Under the pieces are notes generated by a model, which saw only the letters and a list, made by a program, of their open reading frames with translations, made no database searches and had not been told where the DNA came from. 64,000 nt of DNA from Paenibacillus sp. J5C2022 (GTDB lineage Bacteria; Bacillota; Bacilli; Paenibacillales; Paenibacillaceae), in the NCBI RefSeq assembly GCF_025567625.1, contig NZ_JAOQJC010000028.1:1-64000 (forward strand). The letters are read 5' to 3'. Each line of letters opens with the position of its first letter. Within the stretch, counting starts at the first letter, position 1. The translations under genes were made by a program, and so were the position numbers. Shown here piece by piece: positions 1 through 8,965 of this stretch.

Positions 1-493
1 AACCAGCCTTTCCCGCCTTCGTGCGTATGCCACATACACTATAGTTACTCAAACCAGCCTTTCCCGCCTTCGTGCGTATGCCACATACACTACAGCTGCT
101 CAAACTAGCCTTTCCCGCCTTCGTGCGTATGCCACATACACTACAGCTGCTCAAACCAGCCTTTCCCGCCTTCGTGCGTATGCCACATACACTATAGCTG
201 CTCAAACCAGCCTTTCCCGCCTTCGTGCGTATGCCACATACACTACAGCTGCTCAAACTAGCCTTTCCCGCCTTCGTGCGTATGCCACATACACTACAGC
301 TGCTCAAACTAGCCTTTCCCGCCTTCGTGCGTATGCCACATACACTACAGCTGCTCAAACTAACCTTCCCGCCCTCGAGCGTATGCCACATACACTACAG
401 CTGCTCAAACCAGCCTTTCCCGCCTTCGTGCGTATGCCACATACACTACAGCTGCTCAAACCAGCCTTTCCCGCCTTCGTGCGTATGCCACAA
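1..493. repeat. 51-bp tandem repeat array, variant A (cut by left edge)
   Basis: Nine near-identical 51-bp units and a truncated tenth run from the first base to about 493, so the array probably continues to the left. Each unit carries TTTCCCGCCTTC, then a small inverted repeat GTATG-CCA-CATAC (for example 25-37), then CACATACACTAC and GCTGCTCAAA. Because 51 is a multiple of three, open frames run through it in several frames, but none has a ribosome-binding site or a recognisable protein. It lies downstream of the Gfo/Idh genes, beyond their terminator. No gene is seen in 1-766. Confidence 0.9.
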
Positions 494-497
494 ACAA

Positions 498-600
498 CCA
501 ACCAAGGTCACATCGCCTGAAGCCCGTCGTTCACCTACTTTCCTACCTCCAACCCCAACCGAGGTCACATCGCCTGCAGCCCCAGTACCTCCTTCTGCTT
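498..600. repeat. 51-bp repeat family, variant C (two units)
   Basis: Two diverged units directly follow array A and share GGTCACATCGCCTG at about 506 and 563, a spacing of 57 that equals one unit plus a six-base duplication (CCAACC). The same unit type recurs at 46352-46490. Unit length and the phase of CACAT match array A, so variant C looks like a relative of it. Confidence 0.65.
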
Positions 601-685
601 CATTCGCAAGCGAAGCTATTCGATGCTCCAGTGTAGGATGAGAGAACGCATTCCATGTTTGGTATTATTTTATGTAGTAAAACAA

Positions 686-727
686 ACGTCCCGACAACGA
701 ATGGCTTGGCCACCCTTGTCGGGACGT
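686..727 (-). terminator. Terminator of the Gfo/Idh operon
   Basis: A 12-bp perfect stem (ACGTCCCGACAA paired with TTGTCGGGACGT) is followed on the minus strand by TTTGTTTTAC. It lies about 40 bp beyond the stop of the oxidoreductase gene that ends at 767. Confidence 0.85.
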
Positions 728-766
728 ACTTTACTTCCTTCACTATTGCGTATATGTGCCTCTGTC

Positions 767-1843
767 CTAGCCTTCCACTCGCACCGCGTCACGCTGAGCG
801 ACCATGCACAGCTCCGCCGCCTTGAACGCATGCTCCTGCGTCATCGCAAGCTCCGTATCGTTCAGGCAGTCCAATATGAGCTGGCCGAAGAACGGATAAC
901 CAACCTTGCCGTGCAGCGACATATGCTGCTCCTTCTCCCCGTTCACCAGGAACAGCTGGTCGCCCTCCTTGCCTCTGGCTACGTCAATATACTTGCGCAG
1001 CTCGATATAACCTTCCGTCCCCATAATGATTGTCCGGCCATCGCCCCAAGTGCCAAGTCCGTTCGGAGTCAGCCAGTCGACGCGGAAGTAGCCCGTCGCG
1101 CCATTCTCACCAATCAGCGTCATATCGCCGAAGTCCTCAAGCTCCGGGTAATCCTTGTTCGCATAGTTCGCCACCTTGCTGCTGACAACCGTCGCATTCT
1201 TATTGCCCGTGAAGTGGAGGAATTGCTCTATTTGGTGAGAGCCGATGTCGCACAGAATGCCCCCATACTTCTCCTTCTCGAAAAACCACGCTGGACGAGC
1301 GGGCGCATTCAATCGGTGCGGTCCCAGCCCGATCACTTGCACGACGCGGCCGATCGCCCCTTGCTCGATAAGCTCGCCTGCGAAGACCGCGCTCTCCACG
1401 TGAAGCCGCTCGCTGTAGTACACGGCGTACTTCTTGCCCGTCTCCCTGGCGGCTGTCTGCGCTTCCTCCAGCTGCTCCAGCGTCGTGAACGGCGTCTTGT
1501 CCGTGAAGTAATGCTTCCCGCTCCGCATAACCTTAACGCCCAACGGTCCGCGCAGGTTCGGCACAGCTGCCGCCGCAACGAGCTGCACTTCCGCATCATC
1601 CAGAATTTGCTCCAGAGACTCTGCTACCGGAACGTCGGGGAAATGCTTCAGGAATGCGTCCACTTGCGCCGGATTGGCATCATAGACCCATTTCAGCTCC
1701 GCGCCAGCTTCAATCAAGCCGTTGCACATACCGTAGATATGACCGTGGTCCAGATTCGTCGCCGCAAAGGCGAATTCGCCCGGTGCCACAACTGCGCTGG
1801 GCTTTCCCTTAGGAGCGTAGTTCATTCCATCTCCCTTGCTCAT
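767..1843 (-). CDS. Gfo/Idh/MocA family oxidoreductase (second of pair)
   Basis: This 358-residue protein has a Gfo/Idh/MocA fold: an N-terminal nucleotide-binding half (about 20-145) and a C-terminal half with GGILCDIGSHQIEQF, typical of family members that oxidise or isomerise sugars, sugar acids or inositols. The usual GxGxxG is replaced by ATNLDHGHIYG, and the usual EKP is replaced by TDKTP in GKHYFTDKTPFT, so it belongs to a divergent subgroup. Its start overlaps the stop of the upstream oxidoreductase gene by four bases (ATGA), which implies translational coupling. The substrate is unknown; the neighbouring sugar transporter suggests an imported carbohydrate. Confidence 0.88.
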   Translation of the reverse strand: MSKGDGMNYAPKGKPSAVVAPGEFAFAATNLDHGHIYGMCNGLIEAGAELKWVYDANPAQVDAFLKHFPDVPVAESLEQILDDAEVQLVAAAAVPNLRGPLGVKVMRSGKHYFTDKTPFTTLEQLEEAQTAARETGKKYAVYYSERLHVESAVFAGELIEQGAIGRVVQVIGLGPHRLNAPARPAWFFEKEKYGGILCDIGSHQIEQFLHFTGNKNATVVSSKVANYANKDYPELEDFGDMTLIGENGATGYFRVDWLTPNGLGTWGDGRTIIMGTEGYIELRKYIDVARGKEGDQLFLVNGEKEQHMSLHGKVGYPFFGQLILDCLNDTELAMTQEHAFKAAELCMVAQRDAVRVEG

Positions 1844-2985
1844 GACTGCGCCACTCCCTTCTTCGCTTCCGACAGCTCGATTTGCTTCTGCAGATGCGTA
1901 TAGAACAACTCCTCGTCAATCGGCAGATCCACCCAATTGTCCGTCCAGGTGGACAGCAGCATAGCGTTCGACAGCATCAGCCCTTTAATGCCTTCTTCTC
2001 CTGGAGCGATCAGTTCCTCCCCATTCAAAATCGCATTGACCCAGTTCTGAGTGATGCCCTTATGGTCAGGGTAATCGCCGTTGATCGGAATGTCGCACTT
2101 CCAGCATTCCGGAGCGCCGAAGCTGCCCTCGAACGTTGCGTTGAACTCCGACTCCGATACGCGCAGCCGCCAGAATGTCAGCTTGCCGTCTTCAATGACA
2201 ATCTTGCCGCGGTCGCCGCTAATCTCCAGCCTGTTCGTCCCCGGCGCTTCTCCCGTCGTCGTCACGAATACGCCGGTCGCCCCGTTCTCGTACTCCACGA
2301 ACGCTGTTACATCGTCTTCCACCTCAATGTTCCGATGTTTGCCGAAATAGCAGAATGCTCGCACGCGTGTAGGCATCATGCCGATCGTCCACTGCCACAG
2401 GTCAAGCTGGTGGGGGTCCTGATTAATGAGTACGCCGCCGCCTTCTCCCCCCCATGTAGCGCGCCATGTGCCGGAGTCGTAATAGCTTTGCGAACGATAC
2501 CAGTTCGTAATAATCCAGTTCGTCCGCTTCACCTCGCCCAGCTCGCCGCTCTGGATCAGATCCTTCAGCTTCCGGTAGAGCGGATTGGTCCGCTGGTTGT
2601 ACATCATGCTGAACTTCAAGTCTTGTCCGGCTCTGGCTGCGGCGTCGTTCATCTCGCGCACATGCTTCGTATGCACGCCTGCCGGCTTCTCCAGAAGCAC
2701 ATGAAGCCCTCTCTCGAAGCCGGCAATTGCAAGCTCCGGATGGGAGTAATGCGGTGTGGCGATCAATATGCCGTCTACCGTGCCGGAATCCATCAGCGCG
2801 ATAGGGTCGTTGAAGATCCGCACAGCATCGCTCAGATTTTCCTTCGCCCATTCCCGTCCGGCCTCCGCATTGTCGCTGACCGCCGTCACCTCAACGCCTT
2901 TCACTTCTTGATTCAATAGATAGCGCAGATGCCCCTTGCCCATATTGCCCAGTCCGATAATGCCCAATCGTACAACCTTCGTCAT
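1840..2985 (-). CDS. Gfo/Idh/MocA family oxidoreductase (first of pair)
   Basis: This 381-residue cytoplasmic NAD(P)-dependent oxidoreductase has a canonical Rossmann start (GIIGLGNMGKGH, about 8-19) and the EKP motif in HVLLEKPAGVH (about 95-105). The C-terminal substrate domain contains GGGVLINQDPHQLDLW, the usual position of the catalytic Asp-His. AAAGGAG lies upstream of the ATG. It is the promoter-proximal gene of a two-gene operon, transcribed away from the AraC regulator at 3163, which may control it. The substrate cannot be read from the sequence. Confidence 0.9.
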   Translation of the reverse strand: MTKVVRLGIIGLGNMGKGHLRYLLNQEVKGVEVTAVSDNAEAGREWAKENLSDAVRIFNDPIALMDSGTVDGILIATPHYSHPELAIAGFERGLHVLLEKPAGVHTKHVREMNDAAARAGQDLKFSMMYNQRTNPLYRKLKDLIQSGELGEVKRTNWIITNWYRSQSYYDSGTWRATWGGEGGGVLINQDPHQLDLWQWTIGMMPTRVRAFCYFGKHRNIEVEDDVTAFVEYENGATGVFVTTTGEAPGTNRLEISGDRGKIVIEDGKLTFWRLRVSESEFNATFEGSFGAPECWKCDIPINGDYPDHKGITQNWVNAILNGEELIAPGEEGIKGLMLSNAMLLSTWTDNWVDLPIDEELFYTHLQKQIELSEAKKGVAQS

Positions 2986-3130
2986 CGTGATCGCTCCTTT
3001 TTATACCCTTCTATTCCTCATTCTGATTATCCCAGTAAGCACTTTCACTTAGAAGTATCGTAACATGGGATGACAGGGGCGGCTTCATCAGTGTTATCTT
3101 AATTCATCTTTTATTTGACTGAGGTTGTTG

Positions 3131-3136
3131 TATAAT
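3131..3136 (+). promoter_or_regulatory. Probable -10 box of the AraC gene
   Basis: A perfect TATAAT lies 27 bp before the ATG in the 177-bp divergent spacer. No good -35 is present at 17 bp (CTTTTA); a TTGACT sits too close. The promoter may therefore need an activator. AGGAGGGG precedes the ATG. Confidence 0.5.
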
Positions 3137-3162
3137 GGGAGTAGAAGCAAGGAGGGGAAACG

Positions 3163-4041
3163 ATGAGTGTCGAGTACCAAATTCCCGAACCATTCACAAT
3201 TAGCACCACTTCTGACTACAATGCCCAAATTAATTACCATACGCATTTCCATTATGAAATCTACTATTTCCATGGCGGCAAAGCCAATTACCTGATTAAC
3301 GACCGCATTCATGTGCTGGAGCCCGGCAATCTGGTGCTCATGCATGGAATGACGCTTCATAAGGCGCATGTGGACCCCAGCGTCGCGTATCATCGGACGA
3401 TACTGCATTTCGATCCCTATTACTTCCAGCAGTTCATCCAGCCCAGCTACGCACCGGACCTGCTGGCGCCGTTCAAGAAGCTCCAGAACGTAAGACTTCA
3501 TCTGTGCGCGGAGGATCGGCAGGAAATAGAAGAGGCGTTCGCCAAGCTTATTGCTCTATATAAGCAACAATCTCCCGTTTCGCGACAACGCTTTCAGGCA
3601 AGACTGCTGGATTTGGTCATCTTCATCCACGAGCTGTGCCAGAAGCCGATGCAGGAGGCCGTCACCTTTCCATCCTCCAAGGAACAGCATGTACAGTCCA
3701 TCATCTCCTATGTGGAGAGCCGCTACAAGTACGATTTGTCGCTGGACCATATCGGGAGAGAGCTGCACTTGAGCAAGTTTTACTTGGCCAAAACATTCAA
3801 GGAAGTGACGGGCACGACCATCTTCCAATACTTGATGCACCGCAGAGTGTATCAGGCGAAGCTGGCGCTGATCGAAAGCGGACAATCCATTACAGACATC
3901 GGCTATGAGGTTGGCTTCAAGCACCCATCCCACTTCAGCCGAGCCTTCAAGACTCATACCGGCAATACTCCTGAGCAATACCGAAGAGAGCATCAAATTC
4001 CAAGCGAGCCGTCAGCCGGCCATAAATCCGTGATTGAATAA
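3163..4041 (+). CDS. AraC family transcriptional regulator
   Basis: This 292-residue regulator has an N-terminal cupin-like sensor (about 10-150, with histidine-rich INYHTHFHYEIYYFHGG) and a C-terminal double helix-turn-helix (about 180-285: LSLDHIGRELHLSKFYLAKTF, then ITDIGYEVGFKHPSHFSRAF, then GNTPEQYRR). Such proteins bind a sugar and activate catabolic genes. It is divergent from the Gfo/Idh pair and convergent with the two-component response regulator gene, so the Gfo/Idh promoter is the likeliest target. A strong Shine-Dalgarno and a terminator bracket it as a single-gene unit. Confidence 0.93.
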   Translation: MSVEYQIPEPFTISTTSDYNAQINYHTHFHYEIYYFHGGKANYLINDRIHVLEPGNLVLMHGMTLHKAHVDPSVAYHRTILHFDPYYFQQFIQPSYAPDLLAPFKKLQNVRLHLCAEDRQEIEEAFAKLIALYKQQSPVSRQRFQARLLDLVIFIHELCQKPMQEAVTFPSSKEQHVQSIISYVESRYKYDLSLDHIGRELHLSKFYLAKTFKEVTGTTIFQYLMHRRVYQAKLALIESGQSITDIGYEVGFKHPSHFSRAFKTHTGNTPEQYRREHQIPSEPSAGHKSVIE

Positions 4042-4070
4042 GGGACAACCCTCGGAGGTTGTCCCTTTTT
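4042..4070 (+). terminator. Bidirectional terminator between araC-type and yesN-type genes
   Basis: GGGACAACC-ctcgga-GGTTGTCCC is followed by TTTTT on the plus strand. The minus strand has a similar U-tract (TTATTC), so it can serve both convergent genes. The stem abuts both stop codons. Confidence 0.85.
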
Positions 4071-5684
4071 CTATTGCGTATTGCGATAGGCCAGTGGTGG
4101 CATGCCACTGTAGCCTTTGAACAGCTTGATGAAATAGCTGACATTGTCGTAACCGAGCGAGTCGGCAATCGCATCGACCGTCTTATCCGTCTTCAACAAA
4201 TATTCCGCGGCCCGCTCCATCTTCATGCGAATGACGAATTCGATAAATGTCTCGTCCGTCTCCTTCTTGAATATGCGGCTGAAGTGGCTGGGACTTAAGG
4301 AAAGATGCTTCGCAGCTTCCTCCATCCCGATTTTTCGATGCATGTTACACTCTACATATTGCTGAGCGGCCAGTACCTCTCTCTTCTGCGAGGTATGGCG
4401 GATCTGGCCCATCAAGGCGGATTTGTGCTGCAGGAACCTGAGCCAATAAGCTTCAAGCTGTCCGATATGCTGTAAGCTGTGCAGCTCTTGATGGACAAGC
4501 TCCAACGCATATTTCGCTTGAAACTGATGGATGGACTTGTACTTCAGCTCAATATCCAGCGAGAGCTGGTGCATCCAGCTTCTGACACTATCCGGATGGA
4601 ACTTCTCACGCTTGATATAACCGCTCCACTCTGCTACGCACGCCTGCAACTCCGCCTCTGATTCTGCGGCAATGGCTCCCTTGCAGGCGTGAAGCGCTTC
4701 GCCATAATGCGCGAACAAGTCTCTCCCGGAGAAGCTATAGCGGAAATCATTCAGAGCGTAGATCCCTGCTTCCGGCGTATAGAAGCGATGCAGTCTCGTC
4801 TTTATACAAGCAGTGGCTGCGCTTCGGAACGCCTCCCTCCCCCGCACAGGCTCTGTCATGATGAAGGATATGTCCACTTTCAGCACAGATGCTATTGCCC
4901 CCATCAGCTTCTGCAGCCCGCTTCGCACATTGTCATACACATTCACCTTTAAGGACTTCCTGCAGGAGAACAGCAATAGCAGCTCGCTGTCATGGCAGCA
5001 GATGCAAGTCACACCTGCTCCTGCTGCTGCTTCGAACAGCTCGCTTGCGACATTCTCAATCGCATACATGAGTGTATCCGTCGACTTGAAGCGATCAAGC
5101 GTCATCTCCGCATCCAGCACATAACCCAGTACAGGCATATAGGACTGATCCCCGAAGTGGAGTCCGAACATGACCGCCGTCTCTTCCCATTCCCATTCGT
5201 TCACAACCGGGTTGTGCAGTGTCGTCTCCAGCCAGCGTTTCTTTAATGCCGCCTTGTTCTGATCGATCATGAACTGGAATTGCACAGTCTTGCTCTTCTC
5301 CCGCTCCTCCTCCCGGACCTCGGCCATCAGCCTGGATACCGCTTGCATCAGCGCCTCAGGCTGCAGCGTCTCCTTCAGCAGATACTCCGATACATACAAG
5401 CGCACCGCCTGTTGCGCGAATTCGAACTCATCGTGGCACGACACGATAATCGACTTCAGCGCCGGATTGATCCCCTTCAGATGGGCGATAAGTTCCAGTC
5501 CGTTCATATGCGGCATGCCGATGTCGGTAATCAGAATATCCGGTGCGCGATGCCGTGACAGCTCGATCGCTTCTTGCGAACTCTCGCAAAGTCCTGTCAG
5601 TTGAAGCCCCATCTCTTCCCAAGGCACGCTTGCCTGCATGAACTCCAGCATGGAATAATTGTCGTCTACAAGCATCACCTTCAT
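4071..5684 (-). CDS. YesN-type response regulator (REC + AraC HTH)
   Basis: This 537-residue response regulator has an N-terminal receiver (about 1-120; MLVDDNYSMLEF, phosphoacceptor Asp54 in LITDIGMP, switch Lys in SEYLLKE), a long central region, and a C-terminal AraC-type DNA-binding domain (about 435-535; GMEEAAKHLSLSPSHFSRIF and AIADSLGYDNVSYFIKLFKGY). It overlaps the sensor kinase gene by four bases. Such pairs usually sense extracellular sugars and activate adjacent ABC transporter genes. The middle 300 residues lack a clear motif and are typical of long YesN proteins in Paenibacillus. Confidence 0.93.
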   Translation of the reverse strand: MKVMLVDDNYSMLEFMQASVPWEEMGLQLTGLCESSQEAIELSRHRAPDILITDIGMPHMNGLELIAHLKGINPALKSIIVSCHDEFEFAQQAVRLYVSEYLLKETLQPEALMQAVSRLMAEVREEEREKSKTVQFQFMIDQNKAALKKRWLETTLHNPVVNEWEWEETAVMFGLHFGDQSYMPVLGYVLDAEMTLDRFKSTDTLMYAIENVASELFEAAAGAGVTCICCHDSELLLLFSCRKSLKVNVYDNVRSGLQKLMGAIASVLKVDISFIMTEPVRGREAFRSAATACIKTRLHRFYTPEAGIYALNDFRYSFSGRDLFAHYGEALHACKGAIAAESEAELQACVAEWSGYIKREKFHPDSVRSWMHQLSLDIELKYKSIHQFQAKYALELVHQELHSLQHIGQLEAYWLRFLQHKSALMGQIRHTSQKREVLAAQQYVECNMHRKIGMEEAAKHLSLSPSHFSRIFKKETDETFIEFVIRMKMERAAEYLLKTDKTVDAIADSLGYDNVSYFIKLFKGYSGMPPLAYRNTQ

Positions 5685-7450
5685 CCCGCTGCCTCCTTCG
5701 CTTCCACCGGAAATGTCAAGTTCACCGTCATACCCAGGTCCTTCCCGCTAGCAATGTCCATATGGAAGTCGTCCCCATACATTAATGTCATCCGGTCGCG
5801 CACATTGCTCATGCCGATGCCGAACATCCCTCCGGAAGAAGACAACGACGGTCCGCTGCCGATACGCTGCCGCAGTTCCAGAAGGGCGCTCTCAGCCATG
5901 CCCTTGCCGGTATCTTCCACTGTGATGGTAATGCGATTGCCATTCAGTCTGGCTGCAACCTTCACCTCTCCGTGCTTATGAGGCAAGCCATGAATGCAGG
6001 CGTTCTCAATGAACGGCTGCAGCACGAATCTCGGCACCTCCGTCAGCATCGTATCCGATGGCAGCTCAATACGGAGCTTGACCGCATGCTTGCGCATCGC
6101 ATTCATCAGCTTCACATATTCGCTTACCAATTCGACTTCCTCATGCAGTGTAATCCATTCATTGTTGCGATATATATTTCTAAGCAGCAAGGAGAGCGCT
6201 CCAACTAATTCCGCATTGCCTCCATCGCCGCGTTGCAGCACCTTCACCCGTATGGCATTCAATATGTTGAACAAAAAATGCGGCTTGATCTGCGATTGCA
6301 GCGCCTCCAGCTCCGCCTTCCGCTTCATCGCCTGCTCGTAGGTGATCTGCCCGATCATGCCTTGAATCCGGTCCAGCATCAAATCCATGGACAAGCTCAG
6401 CTGGCCGATCTCGTCGTCGCGGCGGATGTTGGTACGGACCGACAGATTCCCCGTCTTAATGGAAGCGACAATACTGGCAAGCCTCTTCAACGGCTTCGTA
6501 AATTGTGCCACAAAATAGACCATGAGCATAATGAAAGCGGTCAAAAATGCAGATTGAATCAAAATGTTAATCGTATACACCCGATTCATCCCGCTAATCG
6601 CTTCCCGATAGGACATTAGACTGATCAGGCTCCAGTCCGCATATTCCAGCTTCCGCTTCACAACGAGCAATTCCTTGCCGTTTACGTCCGCAACGGATGC
6701 ATCCCCCGCTGACGACAGCAGCTCATATTCCGGCAGCACCGAGCCGATAAGAGAAAAATCGGGATGGAAGATAAGCGTCCCGCCGCTATCGATCAGCATC
6801 ATGTTGCGGCTCGAATCCTCTCCCGCCAGTATACCAGCTATGATTCGCTCCTGAACGCTCACGACCAGATAGCCCGTCGTATTGCCGTTATAATCCGTCA
6901 GTCTGCGGGCTAGCGACAACAGCATATCATCATCATTTTTGTAATAACTAGGAATCATTCCGACCCATAACGTCTCGAACACGGACAGCTTATCCAACTC
7001 GTCCATCCATAACTGACGATTGAGATAGGCTGTATCCATTTCCTTGGAGCTGTTCGTGGAGAAGTAGTAGCTTTCGTCACGGAACAGCAGCTCGATGTGC
7101 ATATTCGTTATCGTGCGAGACATGCCGTCGAATTTATTGTTCAAATACAGGACAGCGTCAGCTGTCATCGCATCAAGCCTGCTCTGATTAAGCGACGTGA
7201 TGACTCCCGGGTCGAATTGCATGCTGTTCATTGCGCCTATCATTTCGTGCATTAGGCTGGAGAGGAAGGCATCTGCGATTTGAAGTGTATCCTCTGCACC
7301 TGCCAGAGCTTGCTCCTTCATCATGCGGTGGGTGGAATAGCTTGTATATATCAGGTTGAAAGCCGAGCTCGCAATAAAGCCGGCAATCCAAATGACGACA
7401 AGCTTCTGCCTGAACGATAAAGCTGGCCAGACCATCTTGCTTCGATTCAT
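5681..7450 (-). CDS. YesM-type sensor histidine kinase
   Basis: This 589-residue membrane kinase has TM1 (LVVIWIAGFIASSAFNLIY, about 20-40), an extracellular dCache-like sensor of about 250 residues, TM2 (about 285-310), a HAMP region, a His_kinase module with the phosphoacceptor His in QIKPHFLFNILNA, and an HATPase domain with FIENACIHG (N box) and DTGKGM (G box). The ATG at 7450 is preferred over the upstream in-frame GTG because AGAGGGA lies five bases before it. It couples by a four-base overlap to the response regulator and should report an extracellular carbohydrate signal. Confidence 0.93.
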   Translation of the reverse strand: MNRSKMVWPALSFRQKLVVIWIAGFIASSAFNLIYTSYSTHRMMKEQALAGAEDTLQIADAFLSSLMHEMIGAMNSMQFDPGVITSLNQSRLDAMTADAVLYLNNKFDGMSRTITNMHIELLFRDESYYFSTNSSKEMDTAYLNRQLWMDELDKLSVFETLWVGMIPSYYKNDDDMLLSLARRLTDYNGNTTGYLVVSVQERIIAGILAGEDSSRNMMLIDSGGTLIFHPDFSLIGSVLPEYELLSSAGDASVADVNGKELLVVKRKLEYADWSLISLMSYREAISGMNRVYTINILIQSAFLTAFIMLMVYFVAQFTKPLKRLASIVASIKTGNLSVRTNIRRDDEIGQLSLSMDLMLDRIQGMIGQITYEQAMKRKAELEALQSQIKPHFLFNILNAIRVKVLQRGDGGNAELVGALSLLLRNIYRNNEWITLHEEVELVSEYVKLMNAMRKHAVKLRIELPSDTMLTEVPRFVLQPFIENACIHGLPHKHGEVKVAARLNGNRITITVEDTGKGMAESALLELRQRIGSGPSLSSSGGMFGIGMSNVRDRMTLMYGDDFHMDIASGKDLGMTVNLTFPVEAKEAAG

Positions 7451-7511
7451 GGTGATCCCTCTTTTCACATCCTGCTCTCATCTTATACGCAGATGTCGGG
7501 AATGCACAAGA

Positions 7512-7534
7512 GAGGTCTTCATTTAGAAGACCTC
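7512..7534 (-). terminator. Weak terminator or attenuating hairpin after the binding-protein gene
   Basis: A 9-bp perfect stem (GAGGTCTTC/GAAGACCTC) with a 5-nt loop lies between the binding-protein gene and the kinase gene. Only TCTTGTG follows it, so partial read-through into the two-component genes is plausible. Confidence 0.5.
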
Positions 7535-7561
7535 ATCCAGCCGCCGCCAACACCAATCCAT

Positions 7562-8944
7562 TCAATTCGTATTGGCTTTTATAATTTTTTCTATTTTTTC
7601 CTGCGCTTGCTCAAGCGTCGTATCGATATCCTGCTCACCAAGCAGGAATTTATCGGTCTCCTCCAGATAAGCCTTCTCTACTTCCCCAATGAAGGGCACC
7701 GGGGCGGATATTGGCGCTGGGATGGCGTTTTCAAGCACACTAATGAGCGACTCCTTGTGAACCATCTCCGGATTTTTGCTGCTGTTCACCAAGGTGTCCA
7801 CCACCTGTTTCATGTCGGCTTGTTTCCACGATGGAAGATACTTGCCTTGCATGGTAATGCCTTCGGTCGTGTACCAGCGTATGAACTGGTATGCCTCATC
7901 TTTATGCTTCGACTTGGCGTATATGGCCATCAGGTCGGAGCTGACTCGCGTGTATAGCTTATCGCTCTCATTGTTTTTCGGATAGGGAGCGAACACCGTT
8001 TGGAATTCGGCCGGAATTTTGTCCGTGCCGCCCGCTTCCGGAACCATCCAGCTGCCCGTCATAATCATAGCGGCCGATTGGCCGAAGTATTGCGTCCGGT
8101 AATTAAGCTTCTGGGTAATGACATCCATATATGGCGTCGCCGATCCGTCAACCTCCTGAGCCTGATGCCTGATCTCCAGTGACTTGCGCAGCAGAGGATT
8201 GTCGCCATTGGACGACTCTCCGTCATCCTTCACAAGATTGCTGTTCTGCGGCTGGCTGAACAATGCCAGCTTCACATAATCGCTCCAGGAATGGAAGTAC
8301 GTTCCGTATTGCTTGGAGGCGCCCTCTCCTTCCGTCATTGCTTTGGCATAAGCCAGGTAGTCATCCCATGTCCAATCCGTCGGAATAGGCAGATTGGCCT
8401 TATCCAGCTTATCCTTGTTGATCATGATGAAAAATTGATTGAATTTCCCGGGCAATGCATAGTACTGGCCTTCAATGTCTGTTCCTACCTTGTATACTTC
8501 CTCGTAATTCAGCGATTCCTTCTCCATGTAGGCGTTGAGCGGCTCGAACATGCCAAGCCCGACACGCTGCGCATAGTTCTCGTGATTGTTGACCATGATT
8601 ATATCCATTCCGTCGCCGGATGCGGCCGCAAGATCTACCTTCTTCAGCATTTCGTTGGAATTGTTGTCCCCCGCTGTGACGGACTCCACCCGAATATGCG
8701 GGAACTCCTCTTCGAATGCGGCGATCACCTCATCCCAATGATCCTGCTTGTCGTTATACCAATGATGAAGTTTAATCGTGACCTGCCCCTTCTCGCTTTC
8801 CTTGCCTGTGGATGACTGTCCCTCTTTGCCTCCGTTGCCGTTAACATCATCACTACCGTTGCCCGTCACCGAGCTGCAGCCTGCCGCCACGCTAACAAGC
8901 ATCACCATTGCCAATACGCCAATGAACCACTTTTTCATCTTCAT
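7562..8944 (-). CDS. Sugar ABC transporter substrate-binding lipoprotein
   Basis: This 460-residue binding protein has a lipoprotein signal peptide (KKWFIGVLAMVMLVSVAAGC; lipobox VAAGC, acylated Cys about 23) and then a family 1 extracellular solute-binding fold (about 50-455). It should capture a sugar or oligosaccharide outside the membrane for the two permeases encoded just upstream. The order permease-permease-binding protein-kinase-regulator suggests co-expression and a sensing link to the two-component system. The ligand is unknown. Confidence 0.92.
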   Translation of the reverse strand: MKMKKWFIGVLAMVMLVSVAAGCSSVTGNGSDDVNGNGGKEGQSSTGKESEKGQVTIKLHHWYNDKQDHWDEVIAAFEEEFPHIRVESVTAGDNNSNEMLKKVDLAAASGDGMDIIMVNNHENYAQRVGLGMFEPLNAYMEKESLNYEEVYKVGTDIEGQYYALPGKFNQFFIMINKDKLDKANLPIPTDWTWDDYLAYAKAMTEGEGASKQYGTYFHSWSDYVKLALFSQPQNSNLVKDDGESSNGDNPLLRKSLEIRHQAQEVDGSATPYMDVITQKLNYRTQYFGQSAAMIMTGSWMVPEAGGTDKIPAEFQTVFAPYPKNNESDKLYTRVSSDLMAIYAKSKHKDEAYQFIRWYTTEGITMQGKYLPSWKQADMKQVVDTLVNSSKNPEMVHKESLISVLENAIPAPISAPVPFIGEVEKAYLEETDKFLLGEQDIDTTLEQAQEKIEKIIKANTN

Positions 8945-8965
8945 CTGCCTCCCCTTATTCTTTTA

